Program-made: the position numbers and the translations under genes
Assembly: GCF_018446385.1 (NCBI RefSeq)
Contig: NC_055991.1
Location: 119,331,794 to 119,395,793 of the forward strand
DNA length: 64,000 nt
Origin: Zingiber officinale
Taxonomy: Eukaryota; Streptophyta; Magnoliopsida; Zingiberales; Zingiberaceae
Reading direction: 5' to 3'
In this document: positions 23,286 through 48,400 of the stretch, one piece after another
How the letters are laid out: each line of letters begins with the position of its first letter
Numbering within the stretch: position 1 is the first letter of the stretch
The notes under the pieces: model-generated
Databases searched by the model: none
What the model saw: the letters and a program-made list of their open reading frames with translations, nothing else
Told to the model about the DNA's origin: nothing

Positions 23286-26270
23286 TTATCTAAACCTTAT
23301 TTTGTAGAATATTTCACATAAGGTGTTGTACAAATGTGAGTTTGAGCATTCTATTCCATGTTTGAATCATGAATGGATGCCCCACTCAATGTCTTACTCT
23401 TATGCAGAGTTACAATATCGAAGCTCGAGTGCGACCTACCTGAACTTGTCGAACTCAATTATCGAATGTTAAGATTCCGAGATTTAGACTGTTGGGTTAA
23501 GAGATGAGTTTGAGCATGAATTCTGGGGTTTGGCTAACTCTACTCAACAGATTGAACTCAGCCATTTGTTTGACAACTAGTGCTTCTCTTATGACAAGGT
23601 ATATCTGTCTATTAACTGGTAAATTATGATATCCTTCATTCTAAACAGTCCAGTATTATAGTATTACTGGTCCCACGATGAGAAGATAAGTTTGCAAATG
23701 ATCCAACTAATGATTGTTTAATTTCTTAATCTTTTTTTACTATTTCATGAAATAGTGGATTTGACCAGCTAATCCAATTGCTTGTGATGTGAAGATTCCC
23801 AACATGTGCTCGCCGTGCTTCCACCTGCCTGATGATGCTGACCATAATGTCTTAATAAAAAAAAAGATAAAATGTTTTAGTTGGCCCACCTATAGTTTTA
23901 ACAATTTCAGTTTAGCCCTTGACCCTTTGACTTGCTCAGACTGTCTTTGAATGCATGCCAATCATCAAATCATATCCATGATTCCATCTTGAATTGAATT
24001 GGACTAAGGTTAAACATTAATTCACTTAGTCAAGTCAACTCCATCTTACTTCATTGTGTCTTTGTATTTATTTATTTATTTTATTTCCTCTAAATTTTCC
24101 ATTTAAAAATTGCTTATAAAAAATTCATTTGCCTCTCTAATCAATTAATAATCGGATGGATGCATCTTATTTTTTTTTTTTTAAAAATAATAAAGTACAA
24201 AAAAGTATAAATTAAAAAAAAACACACACAGAAGAAAACAGTGAAACGAAAGCTAAGGAGGAGAGGGGCCCACTTTTGTTCTTTTCATTAATTTCCCTTT
24301 TTAAAAATATCATTAGACATAATATTTATTTTATGTGGGTGATGTGTCGTCTCCTGCCATCACCATCTCCACTTGTTTCTTTTTTTAAAAAAAATAAATT
24401 ATTTTTTCCTTTTAATTATTAAATGAGTTATTTATTGATTGCCTTCCATTGGATGGCCGTCATGGATAAGATTTGACCACTTACATGTGGACAATAGATG
24501 GCAAGAATCTACGCGCGAGACAAGAGTTAGGACTTAGTCAACTTTGAAGGGAGGTCAAAGTTAACCAGTCGACGAAATAATGGAGAAATTTGGCCAACTG
24601 ATTTTACGTGTTTAAGGTGCCTTTTACTTGGTCTAATGGAAACAGTATCTTAAAGTAGCCAAAAAAATAAAAAATAAATAAAATAAAATAAAAATAACAA
24701 AAGGTAAAGCGGTCATCTTCAAAAAAATCTCTATCAAGTCGGCTCAAAATTAACATAAAAGAAATAAATCATGATAATTAAAACGATAATTGGATGGAGG
24801 ATGAATTATGCCGAATGTAAAAAGAAAACGAGGACTTCAAATTTTCTTATGAGGATTTTAGAGTATTTTTTTATTACTTTATGGTCAAAACATAATAAAT
24901 AAAAATATAAATATACTAAATTTATTAATTAAATTTTACTATAATTCGGTAACTGTTTATATGAATTGTGTGGCATGATTGATTATGATTTGATGGGCCC
25001 TTCTTGAGGTTTTGAATTCAATTTTGATAGATAATATTTTTAGAGAATAAGTTCCACCGGATTAATCATCAGATAAATCCATGAAATATAGATGAGTCTC
25101 TCAGTATTATTAGTGGTTTGAACTCCTTAATGACTCTAGGTGTTTGCTAATCTTTGATCAGCCGTCTTTTTTACGGCTATAAAAATGCGATAATTTAAAT
25201 ATATGAAATTAAGATGTAGGAAAAAGGAGGGGTCAAAGTAAAAGTGTTGACCCACCAACCAAAGAAAGCAACATTTTGTATTAAGCACGTGACCTTTTTT
25301 GGACATTATTTAAAGAAAAAACAAGTAATTTCTTTTTTTTTTTAAAAAAAAAATTAATCAAAAGCAAGTAAATTCTTTATTTTTTAATATTTAAGTCGTA
25401 TGTTTTACGAGCTAAGTATAGAGATTTATTTTAACCTAAAATTAAATAAAAGAAATAAATTTTCTTTTTGAAAAATATCTAAAACTTGGGACTCTGTAAA
25501 TGTTTTAAATTCTAATATTTTCCACTTAATCACTTTGTTTAATCCAAAAGTGTCTTTTTTTTTTAAAAAAAAAATACATGTTAGAAAAAAAAGCAATGGG
25601 TAGTCAACAGACCGCTCAGTTTACTTGGAAGAAGAGAGGTTATCCTCTGTTTACTTTGTTGATATTATTTTGAAAGTGCGGAGTTGTTAATATTTTTTTT
25701 TATAAATGAGTATTTTAAAGGTTAAATTATGTTATATTTTATTTTCTATAATCTTAATTATTCCTAAGTAATAAATCATAATTATATAGATAATTCGAAC
25801 CAAATGCACCTTAAAATTGGACACGGTAAGCGATCGATAGATGCGCAATTCAAGACGATCAGGAGACGACAAGTAAACGATGAACTAGGGGTAGGAATGT
25901 AATTTTACCCCAGGGTGAGATGAAAACCTTTTCCCGCTTCCCGAACAGTGCAATTAACGGTATCCATAACCGCGTCTGATTCAACGGCTGGGAGGCCCTC
26001 GTGGGACACGTGTCTAATCATCTGTTCGTGGATTCGTCCCCTGTCTCGGGGACGTGAGCGAGTTCACACGCTACAAATCGTTTTGTACATGTTAAATGAC
26101 CGGAATGCCCTCCTTGAAGATCTAATATTTCTGAGTATTTTCTTGAGAAAAAAAATCCATTTTTATTTCAAATTAGCATCAGATTTTTTTTTAAAAAAAA
26201 ACCCATCATTTTTCACACTTTTTCTTAATTAAATGCGTTTTTTTTAATTATTAATTATTAAAGCGAACAA
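23281..26270. other. Intergenic, AT-rich
   Basis: 3 kb with no supportable gene on either strand. It contains several T(8-12)A(8-10) tracts (for example near 24170, 25331, 25557, 26187). The last 300 bp turn GC-rich and include a G-box, and are probably the promoter of the JmjC gene. Confidence 0.6.
26005..26014. promoter_or_regulatory. G-box/ABRE palindrome
   Basis: GACACGTGTC, a perfect 10-bp palindrome around CACGTG, sits in a GC-richer block about 250 bp upstream of the presumed 5' leader of the JmjC gene. CACGTG is the core bound by plant bZIP and bHLH factors. Use here is inferred from position. Confidence 0.4.
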
Positions 26271-26600
26271 GTGGCTTCGTTTTCCGTCTCTTCTCTCTCT
26301 CCTCTCCTTCCTCGCTGTTTCGCCCCTCGTTTGTCCTACCGACCTCTCTCCGCCGCTCGAAATCCTCGCCTTATCGCCGGAATAGCGACCTCCGTCGGCG
26401 GAATTATCCCCTACGGAGGCGCTACGTTTGCCTTGCTGGCGGGATTCTTCGTCGCTAGCTCGCTTGTTGCGCCGTTGGGGAGACAGGGACGTCTCTGGAT
26501 CTCTTGCTGTTTTCGCCGGTGGAACCGGAATGCGGGTTCAGATTTCGTACTTATAGCTCCGGGCATCTGCGGAGACTGTTGGATTCGGGGCTAGAAACCG
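26265..26600 (+). other. Probable 5' leader exon of the JmjC gene
   Basis: A pyrimidine-rich, then GC-rich block (CTCTTCTCTCTCTCCTCTCC onward) follows AT-rich DNA and is followed by intron-like T-rich DNA. It has no ATG-started frame worth calling. It looks like a transcribed leader ending near a GT around 26598-26612. Its link to the coding exons at 29485 is inferred; no transcript was seen. Confidence 0.35.
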
Positions 26601-27669
26601 GTGATTGTGACGGTAACCGCGGGATTTTTTTTTTGAGTCGTCCTTTTGGTTTTCTCTCTTGTTTTCCTTGGTTTTGGCGTTGGTATTTTACTTCCTTGAT
26701 GCTTGATCTTTGTGAAAATTTATTTTTTTTACATGTGTATCTAGATTTCCTTTTTCTTCCTATCTTATCCAGTCCCGTGAGAATATTGCGAATTTGGTCT
26801 CTGGACTAGGAGGATAAACTAATAGCCTTTTAGTTGGCTAACTTTCGTGATTTTTCTTTTTCTTTTTCTTTTTCTTTCCTTTGTCACAATTTACATGGAA
26901 GCGGAAACGGCTCTATGTAACTAGCTCTCTTTACAGTGTTTATTAGATGAAATGACCTTGAATAGTATCAATTTTGAAAAAAAATGGTAGTGCTAATGTT
27001 GAAGACTAATTGCCTTGCTTTTTGTCCCCCTGTGATTGGTTGCTTTATTAAATCAAACAAAGAAAACATATTAAAGGTGCGATTGATATGAAGAAAAGTA
27101 ATTAAGGTTCTCCACAGTGAATGCAGCTGCACGAACAAATTACAAGGGAAATGGTGGAGCTCTTTTACACAGCCAGGAAGCTGAGAAATGCTTAGCATGA
27201 AAGCTCAAATGCATATAAATCCATTTAAAGTACAACTGACAAATAGGGCAGAAGAAGGGGGAAAAGTAAAACAATTACTCAAAATCATTTGATTTATGTC
27301 ATTGATAGTTCTAGAGCTATAGGTGAAGATATCTAAGTAGAACAAGATATAACAGTAGTGTATAAATTTGCTGTACATGTGTCTTCGTGCAAGATAATAT
27401 TTACAACCTCTTCTGGAACTCCATAAAAGATCATGAATGACACTAATATAATACCTTGGCCTAACAAGCTATCTAGGTATATTGGTGGGGATGGATGTAC
27501 ATGGTCAAGATCCAATCAAGTGGCATTATGGATTGCCCATTGCTTCTCCAGGAGGACCAATATTTTATCATATAGTTGTAAGTTGTTTGACGTTCAAGAT
27601 AAATGTTAGTAAGAACCAATTGGTTGTGGTTCATTTTTGGGTCAATGTTGTATGATCTTCTCTGTTGCA

Positions 27670-28036
27670 GAGATGAGGATGTTAAGATGGATGTGTGGAC
27701 ATACGAAATGGACAAAATAAGAAATTAGAGCATTAGAGAGAAAGTCGGAGTTGTATCTATTGAGGAAAAATTCCGAGAGACAAGTTTAAGATGGTACGGA
27801 CATGCACTTACACGACCAATAAATGTTCTAGTTAGGCGATGTGAAACTATGATAAACATACATATCAAATGAGGAAGAGGAAGTCCAAAAAAGACTTGGT
27901 TAGTAACAATAAAACAAGATTAAATTTATTTAAATATAGATGATGATATAATTGGAGATAGAGCTCAATGGCGTAAAAGGATTCATACAGCCGATCCCAC
28001 CTAGTGGGAAAAGGCTTGGTTGTTGTTGTTGTTGTA
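27670..28036 (+). mobile_element. 3' end of an RTE-clade LINE
   Basis: Decayed frames read [14 protein letters not shown], then WYGHALTRPINVL, then DRAQWRKRIHTADPT, the familiar C-terminus of plant RTE reverse transcriptases. The copy ends in a (TTG)5 tail (28018-28033). Stops and shifts make it dead. It is 5'-truncated and lies in the presumed leader intron of the JmjC gene. Confidence 0.75.
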
Positions 28037-29488
28037 TGATCTTCTCTCCTTCTCAAGTATGAAAGTGAGAAAAGGACAAAAAATACAAATGCCATTTGGA
28101 TCTGCTTGGACATTTGCCACCTCCAAGCACATTATAACAATAAGGCATATGCCTCAAACCCCATATAACAAAGGTTTTAACCATGGAATGGCCTATTTGC
28201 TTTCAAGGTTAAGATTGCATATCCAATCTCTCCAAATCCTGTATTGACAGGACATCTTACTGTCCCGTTAAACTATTGCTAAAGATCAAATAGTCCAGAG
28301 TGCAGAAATCTAGTGATTAATAAATTGAAAACAAACTCACTGACCAATTAAGTTATCTGATCCCCCTGAACAGGTTCTGGTTGGGCTAACTTTTGTATTG
28401 TTTCTGGTAATTCATAGGTTCTCGATAGCATGTTATTCAATAAACAATATTGTCCAGGTACAGATGACAGTTTTAGTAAGTAAAACTTATACGAGGGAAG
28501 TTTATCATCACTTTTTGAAAAGCCATAAACATCCTTTAACTAAATGGATAGAAATCTGTGGTATTGTCAAAATTGGTTCTCTTTGCTCCTGATGATTGTG
28601 GGATGGGATTTTACAAATTTTAATATTAACATATTAGTAATTCTATTTAATTTACTAACCTTTTTTTTTTTTTTTTTGGAAATTGAGTACCAATGAACAA
28701 ACTTTACCTAAGATACTATTAGAATGTAACACAGTCAATAAATAAAAGAATGGGAAAAGAAGCAGAAAAACAAAACATTAAGTGAAGGCAGAGAATGTTG
28801 TCCAAACAGTGTGATGCGCCAAATACTGCAATCTATGTAACATGGCCTGGAATTTATTGCTGTGAAGGTGTTTAACATTTCCAGTGAAGTAAAGATGCAT
28901 AGCAAAGGTGGTGAACATCTGTAACTCTAATCTGTTGCCCTGAAACTTTTTTTTATCATTCTTCCTCCAAAATCCATGCCTGAGCATAAGCATTAAGAAT
29001 CCATGACTATTCCTTTGTGCTGTGCTTCCATATAAGAAAGAAGATGCATATCTAACAATCCCCAAGTAACAGGCTCTTAAGTTAAGCTTATTATAACCAC
29101 CAGCTGAGTAAAATTCTGAACAATATGCTGACCCAATGGTGAAGGAGTCATTGTTCACCCGTCACTCATCCAGCATTTGTGACACCAGAAACTGAAGCTT
29201 CTGAAGGTCTTGCCAATTCATTGGATAACATTAGAAAGTCTGAGGAAGCTATATCTACTAATAGTTGCCTCTTCTTGTTTCATCATCAAGTATTTCACGT
29301 ACATCTTTCATACTAGGTAAATTAATGTCGATACTAATTCCTTCACCTTACGCTTTCACTCTGATCTGTTCCTTATTGACAGGTTTATGGAAGCGTATGC
29401 TTGGGTAGAGATGTTGAAAATCATTAGAATAACTGGAACATAAAAAGACTTCAAATATTGCAGCTGTGTCTGTTTCTTTGCTAGTAAT

Positions 29489-41785
<12,297 letters not shown>

Positions 41786-42600
41786 ACGAGGCAAAAGATC
41801 TCATCTCTCTCTCTTTTTTTCCTTTTGACCTAACACAGATTGATCCAAATCAGTGATTATCAAAGTCTTCAGTCTCCAAGTTTGGATTTGGATTTTAATC
41901 CTAACGCCTTCATGGGATTAACATGCTCAAAATTACTATTCATTAATTGTTCAGGGCTTTAGGTTGACTTTAGATTTAATTTTAATTCTGTGTTCCTAAT
42001 TTTTGTCCCTCCAAGAGGAGGTGTGATGGTCAGATTGTATGTATATCCATTTATCTAAATCCACAACTAAAGGTGCCCATTGCCCCCTTGATCCAGTCTC
42101 TCCAACAAGACTTATTTACAGTGATTGCATTCTTTTGTGTATGTATATAGTCAACCTCCGGTTCATCCACAAAGATCAGTTACGACTACAAGTTGATTCA
42201 TGGAAACTTTACATACCGAAGATCAGTACATGTATGTTGGAGGCATGAAAAGGGATGGTAGGTTTGATGCTTGCATTTTATGCACTCATTTGAATTTGTA
42301 TCTACTTAAGTATCGTCTTTTTGGTGCGAGTGCCATGACAAAACGATCGGCCGAGGGTGGTTGCTACTGCGCCCAAGCGATCATCGAAGTCGCAATGCAG
42401 GTGGAGGGCACAACTCATGGAAAATAGGTGATGAACAGATCGCAAATTGGAGCTTGAGGGAAACAAACATGAACAAAAGAGTAATGGCAAGGCAAAGCAA
42501 GGGGTGCATAAGCAAGGAGTTGAGGTTGCCAATTTTGGTATCCTCTCCTTTCCTTTCTATGACGATAAACAAAGCCCTATCGTAAGCATTTTCAGGTTCT
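41786..42600. other. 3' region of the JmjC gene and intergenic DNA
   Basis: It starts with the 3' UTR. No supportable coding region follows; overlapping short frames at 42300-42585 on both strands show no recognisable domain. Confidence 0.5.
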
Positions 42601-42639
42601 GTTTACTTGGAGGGGTGTGGATTGAATAACGATCCAATT

Positions 42640-43090
42640 TTATGGCTCCCAATCAGGGACGCGGCTCGTTATCTGCAAACGGGCTTGTATTCGGCCCGTT
42701 TGCGGCCCAAGTGCCGCTGGTACATGACGCCGCGAACCATCCGTCGTCGTGTCTTAAGTCGTACAATTTACCATCGCCTCCGCCGACCGCCTCCAGGTCC
42801 TCGCTTCGGGCCTGCCAGGTTCCATAGGTACGCTTCGTATGGTTCCATCCAAAATTTGTCCACTTGGAGACTCTTCCATCGTGAATCGGCTCTTCGATTT
42901 CGTCAGCGCCATTCCTCTCCTTGGTATTTCGCAATCGTTGAAGTATTTGCCTTCGTTTGCTGAATTGTAGCTCCGAATTTGCTGAATTCATCACAACGCG
43001 GGCGCGGCACTCGAAGATCCAATCAAGCACACGGAGAGCGGGCCGTGATCCGCTTTTTGGCACCCCTATTACGGACGGCGACGCTGAAAG
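42640..43090 (+). promoter_or_regulatory. Probable promoter and 5' leader exon of SEC24
   Basis: A GC-rich block unlike its AT-rich surroundings ends with CGCTGAAAG|GTATTTG, a good splice donor at 43091. The next matching acceptor, TTAGCAG at 45373, is 40 bases before the SEC24 ATG. This suggests a leader exon joined over a 2.3-kb intron. The transcription start is not resolved. Confidence 0.4.
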
Positions 43091-44277
43091 GTATTTGTTC
43101 CTTCTTCCTGCCCTTCTATTGGTCGGATACCAGTGATGTTCTTTGCCAGTTTGGCTTCGAAAAAATTTCTCTTTTAGGAGGATTTCTTCTGCGGATTGAG
43201 TTTTGTAGATCTGTGTACTTTTTATGCACCTTTATGGTTTGTGATTGTCAATTGGATATGGATCCGTGTAGCATGAGATTGTCAATGGGATCATTCAACT
43301 ATTGCTTGGCGTCAGTTAGCTAGTATTGTCTTCATAGGGTATTTTTTGTGAAGCCTTTTAAATTTTTATTGGGCGTTCGTGTGCCACATGAGATTCATTT
43401 TATGAGGCAGAGGCCAACGTAGCTGCATCATGCTGTGCATTCTAGGTTTTAGGAGTACGAAGTGACGGGGTTATTGGTCTAGAGTGTGTTCTGGAAATTT
43501 ATTTGAGGTTCTTTTGTTTAAGTAGCCTTAATTTTGTTTATTGTAATGAGTTTGCTGATGCGGAGCACTAAATGTATTACACTCTAGAAGATAAGCTGTA
43601 TTGTTAGGGTAGGAAATATTTCACATATCAGATCAAGTTATTACTCATGAGCTTATATAGATGTAAATACTTCTGTATCGATAGATCATTTGTGCTCACT
43701 TTAGCAAACCTGAGACATAATAATTGTGAATAATACGCTTCTTCTTTCATTGATTAGTTTAGAGGTGTTCTAGAGAGATTAGAGTGACTAATTAATCTTT
43801 GTCGACTTCACCAAAATAATTGGCTTTACTCTAATTATTCTGATCTCCATTTCTCAAAGGTAGTTTATAGGGTCTCCTTTATATATTTTTACAAAATCTT
43901 TCACTGCATATTATAGTCACCTTTGTCATATTTTATTTTATTTTTATAAAGGTTGTTGTATTATATAATTTAGTGATTTTACCACTGTAACTAATCTATA
44001 ATATTTTTTTCTCTTTCAAGTTGAAAGTTTGGTTAAATACTTAAATGTCAGTATGTTGTTATTGTTCTTGCATGTTTTCATATTTTGTTTCACTAGCTGA
44101 ATTATGAAATCAGTTCGTTTTTAAGGCTTATAAATGGGCAACCATTTCTATATAGTTTTCTACTATTTTTTGAGGTGATCATGTTTCCATAAGTGTTAGG
44201 ATAAGTTTAATAAACTTCTTATGGCATATGTTTTCTAACAATATACTAAGTGTGATTCTAGATAGAATCAATGCTAA

Positions 44278-44684
44278 GAGCATCCACATCAGTTTCCCTA
44301 TTACTATATCTAAAATTTAGGATAAATGACTCACTTTATTAAATTTAGACAATCACTTTTCACTACACATTACATCAACTACCCTAAAATTTCCATCATC
44401 CTTAATTTTTTTATTATTTTCTTCTCTTTTTTCTATTTTTTATTATTATATTTATGGAATGAGTGGAAGGAGAGAGATTGAAAAGATTGAGTGGAAGGAG
44501 AGAGATTAAAAAGAAATATTATTTTATTTTTAGGGTAGAGGTTTCATTCCCTAAATTTAGAGAATCACTATTCATCAAATCTAAATTTAGGGAATGGATA
44601 GGGTAGCTGATGCAAAGGTTTTTTAGCTATCTTATCCAAAATTTAGGATAAAATCTTTGGATAGGGTAGCTGATCTGGATGCTC
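44278..44684. mobile_element. Tourist-like (PIF/Harbinger) MITE
   Basis: 407 bp with terminal inverted repeats GAGCATCCACATCAG (left) and CTGATCTGGATGCTC (right), one mismatch. TAA lies on both sides as a 3-bp target duplication, which is characteristic of PIF/Harbinger. A second copy of the inner repeat (GGATAGGGTAGCTGAT) lies at about 44597-44612. It sits in the presumed leader intron of SEC24. Confidence 0.7.
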
Positions 44685-45413
44685 TAAAGTTGAACTTTGG
44701 ATACAATTTCTTTCTTCCAAAATCAAAGGTTATGGACTAATTAAAATAATAAACACCGACTACAACTTTGGTAATGCCCACTAGAATTGATGTGACGAGT
44801 ATATAAAAATAGTGGACGATTTATTCACAAATATGGCTTTTAAGTGTGTAGAAAGATTGAAAATATATCTTTCCCATTTTTATGTCTCAAGGAATAAGCA
44901 ACTTGGGCTAAACTGATTGTTTGTCTCCATCAACTTGTTCACCTTCTAATGTTCCCAATAATTCTTTGCCAATATGAGATTTCTCTCACTTTGCTTACTT
45001 GAAAGAGCAAGGTTTGAATAACCATTTGTAAATATGAAATTGAGTAATTGTATAGTGCATAACTACATATGCTGTAGTATCCAGTGCTTTTGCTGACTAG
45101 AAGTGTTTTTCAAATAAGGCTTTATTAGTTCTTTTCACTTTTAGATTTGCCACTATGGATTATTTTAGTTGAATTTGGATCCCATTTATTATGTTTAACT
45201 AGCTCTAATGCTTTGGAATTTGGATGATTAGTGGGATTTGTCAAAATATATTGGCGAATTTTATTCGAATCTTGTATAAATATATATATATTTAGATTGT
45301 CATTTTTTTTTAAAAAAATGTTTTTGACTATTTATCATTTATAAGTCGTGGTTAATGTAATATGAATTAGCAGGCATTGCCACTCAGGTGGCAAAATCTA
45401 ACAACCACTGGGG

Positions 45414-48400
45414 ATGGAACAACCAACTTTTCCAGGAAGACCCACCTCATCCTTTCCAACTGCTCCAAAAGCTTCAGCACCTCTCAGATCCTCAGGTCCT
45501 ATTGTTGGCTTGGATGGATCTATTCCTTCTCGAGCTCCTACTCCTTTTGCCTCTTCAGGTCCTGTAGCTGAATTTGGGTCATCTTTTACTCCACAAACTA
45601 CATCGCCATTTTTCTCCTCTGTTCCTGCTGTTGGCCCGCAGCCGGCTAACTTCGGAGAGCTGCCACCGCCTATTAGGCCGAGTGGCCCTTCTAGTCCTCC
45701 ATCTTATCAAGTTCAGAATGTCGGTTCTTATCAGCAAATGCAACCCCCAAGATATCATCCAATTGCTCAATCTTCGGTGCCCTTGGGCTCTCCACCTTTT
45801 ATTGGTCAGCCACGCGGGTCGCCATATACTGGATCGTTTCAGCCTCAATCTCAAACTCCTACAGTGTCAATGGGTCTCACACCACAAAGTTCATCGCAAA
45901 TGATACCAAGAAATACTGTGCCTCAGCTATCAGAGCCATCATTTACTGCAACTAAAATACCATCTCAACCACCTTTGCATGCATATTCAAATGTACCCCC
46001 AAGGTCTAGCATACCCTCATTTCAACCAGATCCACAGTTTCATGCTTCTGGGCCAGTTTCCCAACCACCGATGCAGGGTTTCACACCTGCTCATGTTCCT
46101 GCCAGACATGCTTCTCCTTATTATGCTCACCAAAGTATTGTGCCTCCACCGCCTCCTATTGGAGGTCCATTGGGTTATACTTCAAGGGATCAGCTGCAGC
46201 ATCCTTTGACAGGACCTCCTCTTGGAGGTGTTCAAAGTCTAGTTGAAGAATTTCAGTCATTATCTGTTGGATCTGTTCCTGGGTCCCTCAATCCTGGAGT
46301 TGATACAAACTTACTTCCAAGGCCACTAAGCGGGGATGAAATTTCAACTAAAATTCCTGAGATGTACCACTTGAATTGCCATCCAAGATTCTTACGGCTG
46401 ACTACTCATGCAATACCAAATTCTCAGTCATTGTTTTCTAGGTGGCATTTGCCTCTTGGAGCAGTGGTTCAGCCTCTAGCTGAAACTCCTGATGGGGTAA
46501 ACTTATATTTTGTGCTTATTAAGTGGATGCCTTCTCATACCTTGCATGCATTTATCAATTATTTTCTTGCAGGATGAGGTACCAGTCATCAATTTTGGGC
46601 CAGTGGGCATTGTTCGCTGCCGAAGATGCCGTACATATATAAATCCCTATGTGACGTTCACAGATGCTGGAAGGAAGTGGAGGTGCAACCTTTGTTCTTT
46701 CCTCAATGATGGTATATAAACTCTCATATTTACATTCTGATGAAATCCACTTGGGCATTGTTATCCATGTTTTTTTTCCTAATGATTAGCTTATGTATTA
46801 GCTTGACAGTACTATGACCTGAAATATCATGGATCACCCGATTAAAATAATCTAATGATAGGGAGTGTAGTTTCAATCTTTTTGTAGGACTTGGTACAAT
46901 AGTGCTGCACTTATATTGTCTAGTTATCAGCTTTAATGTCCGCTCTCTAAGTGAACATGATCTAGCTTACTACTTGATCTTAGTACCTGAGGACCCTGGT
47001 GTTTATGTTGCAAGAAATATGGAACGCATCAACTGTAAAATGACTTATAGCTTAAAGAAGTTTAGAAGGTGTATATACCCCTTATTTTTTGGATTTTATC
47101 TGATCCCCATGTCCATTATGGACATGGTCTGGGAAAGTATAAATAGCATGGAGACTACTTTTATTGCATGAAATTTGATTAGAATAGATTTTCTGTATAT
47201 TTTTTTTTGTCAGAAACATGTCATCTTTTCTCTACTTATATTGGTTGCTAGAATAAGCTCTTAATTATCAGTATCTTGCTATGATCAGTGCCTGCGGAAT
47301 ATTATTGTGGGCTGGATGCCAGTGGCAGAAGATCTGATATTGACCAAAGACCTGAGCTATGCAAAGGTAGTGTAGAATTTGTTGCTTCAACAGAGTACAT
47401 GGTTCGACCACCTATGCCGCCTCTATACTTTTTCCTCATTGATGTGTCCGTATCCGCTGTTCGTTCTGGTTTGCTTGAGGTAATATTTCGGGAAGATATA
47501 GTTCGACCACCTATGCCGCCTCTATATTATAGTATTTTCAAATTATTTAGCTAATGTTTGATATGGACCTCAGAATTCAGTTTGTCTTTTAACTAATTTG
47601 CAGATTGTTGCAAAGACCATCAAATCCTGCCTTGATGATTTACCTGGCTTTCCTAGGACACAAATTGGCTTTATAACATTTGACAACACATTGCATTTCC
47701 ACAATCTGAAGGCAAGTAGTGTAGATTGTGAAAAGTTGTGTCGTGTAGCAGTAATATATGCCCCCATTGCTGGTCAATCTGGATAGCTTTGCTTGCTTGG
47801 CAAACAAATGTTTACAATTGTCAAACTTATTGTTGATTAATCTTTTTTTTTTCCAGTCTTCTTTAACACAGCCTCAAATGTTGGTGGTATCTGATCTGGA
47901 TGATATATTTTTACCACTGCCTGATGATCTTCTCGTCAACTTATCTGAATCTAGGCATGTAGTTGAAGCATTCCTTGATAGCTTGCCGGTTATGTTCCAG
48001 AGCTCCGTTAATGTAGAATCAGCCCTTGGGCCTGCTCTTAAAGCATCATTCATGGTTATGGTAAATTGTCTTTCATCTGATTGGTTCCTTTTCATTGAAT
48101 TTAATGTTTCATTTACATGTTTTGTGCTTTTCTGACAGAGTCAACTTGGAGGGAAGTTGCTCATTTTTCAGAGTACATTGCCATCACTTGGTGTTGGCCG
48201 TTTGAGACTTCGTGGAGATGATCTTCGTGTTTATGGGACAGACAAAGAACATATTTTAAGACTACCTGAAGATTCATTCTATAAGCAGATGGCTGCCGAG
48301 TTTACAAAGAACCAGATTGCAGTGGACATATATGCTTTCAGTGAGAAGTACACAGATATTGCTTCTTTAGGTGACATCCCAAAACTCTTCATCGAGTGGT

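Noticed and set aside
26271-26594. 107-residue frame in the GC-rich leader
   Set aside because: It lacks an ATG at its start, has no domain, and suits a 5' leader better.
28778-29158. 126-residue minus-strand frame
   Set aside because: No domain, no splice context, and it lies in the presumed leader intron of a plus-strand gene.
29161-29330. Open plus-strand stretch reading THPAFVTPETEASEGLAN, a possible extra JMJ exon
   Set aside because: No clear acceptor, no ATG and no similarity to JMJ706; left as intron.
42607-42963. 118-residue Arg-rich frame upstream of SEC24
   Set aside because: It is GC-rich promoter/leader DNA with overlapping frames on both strands and no domain.
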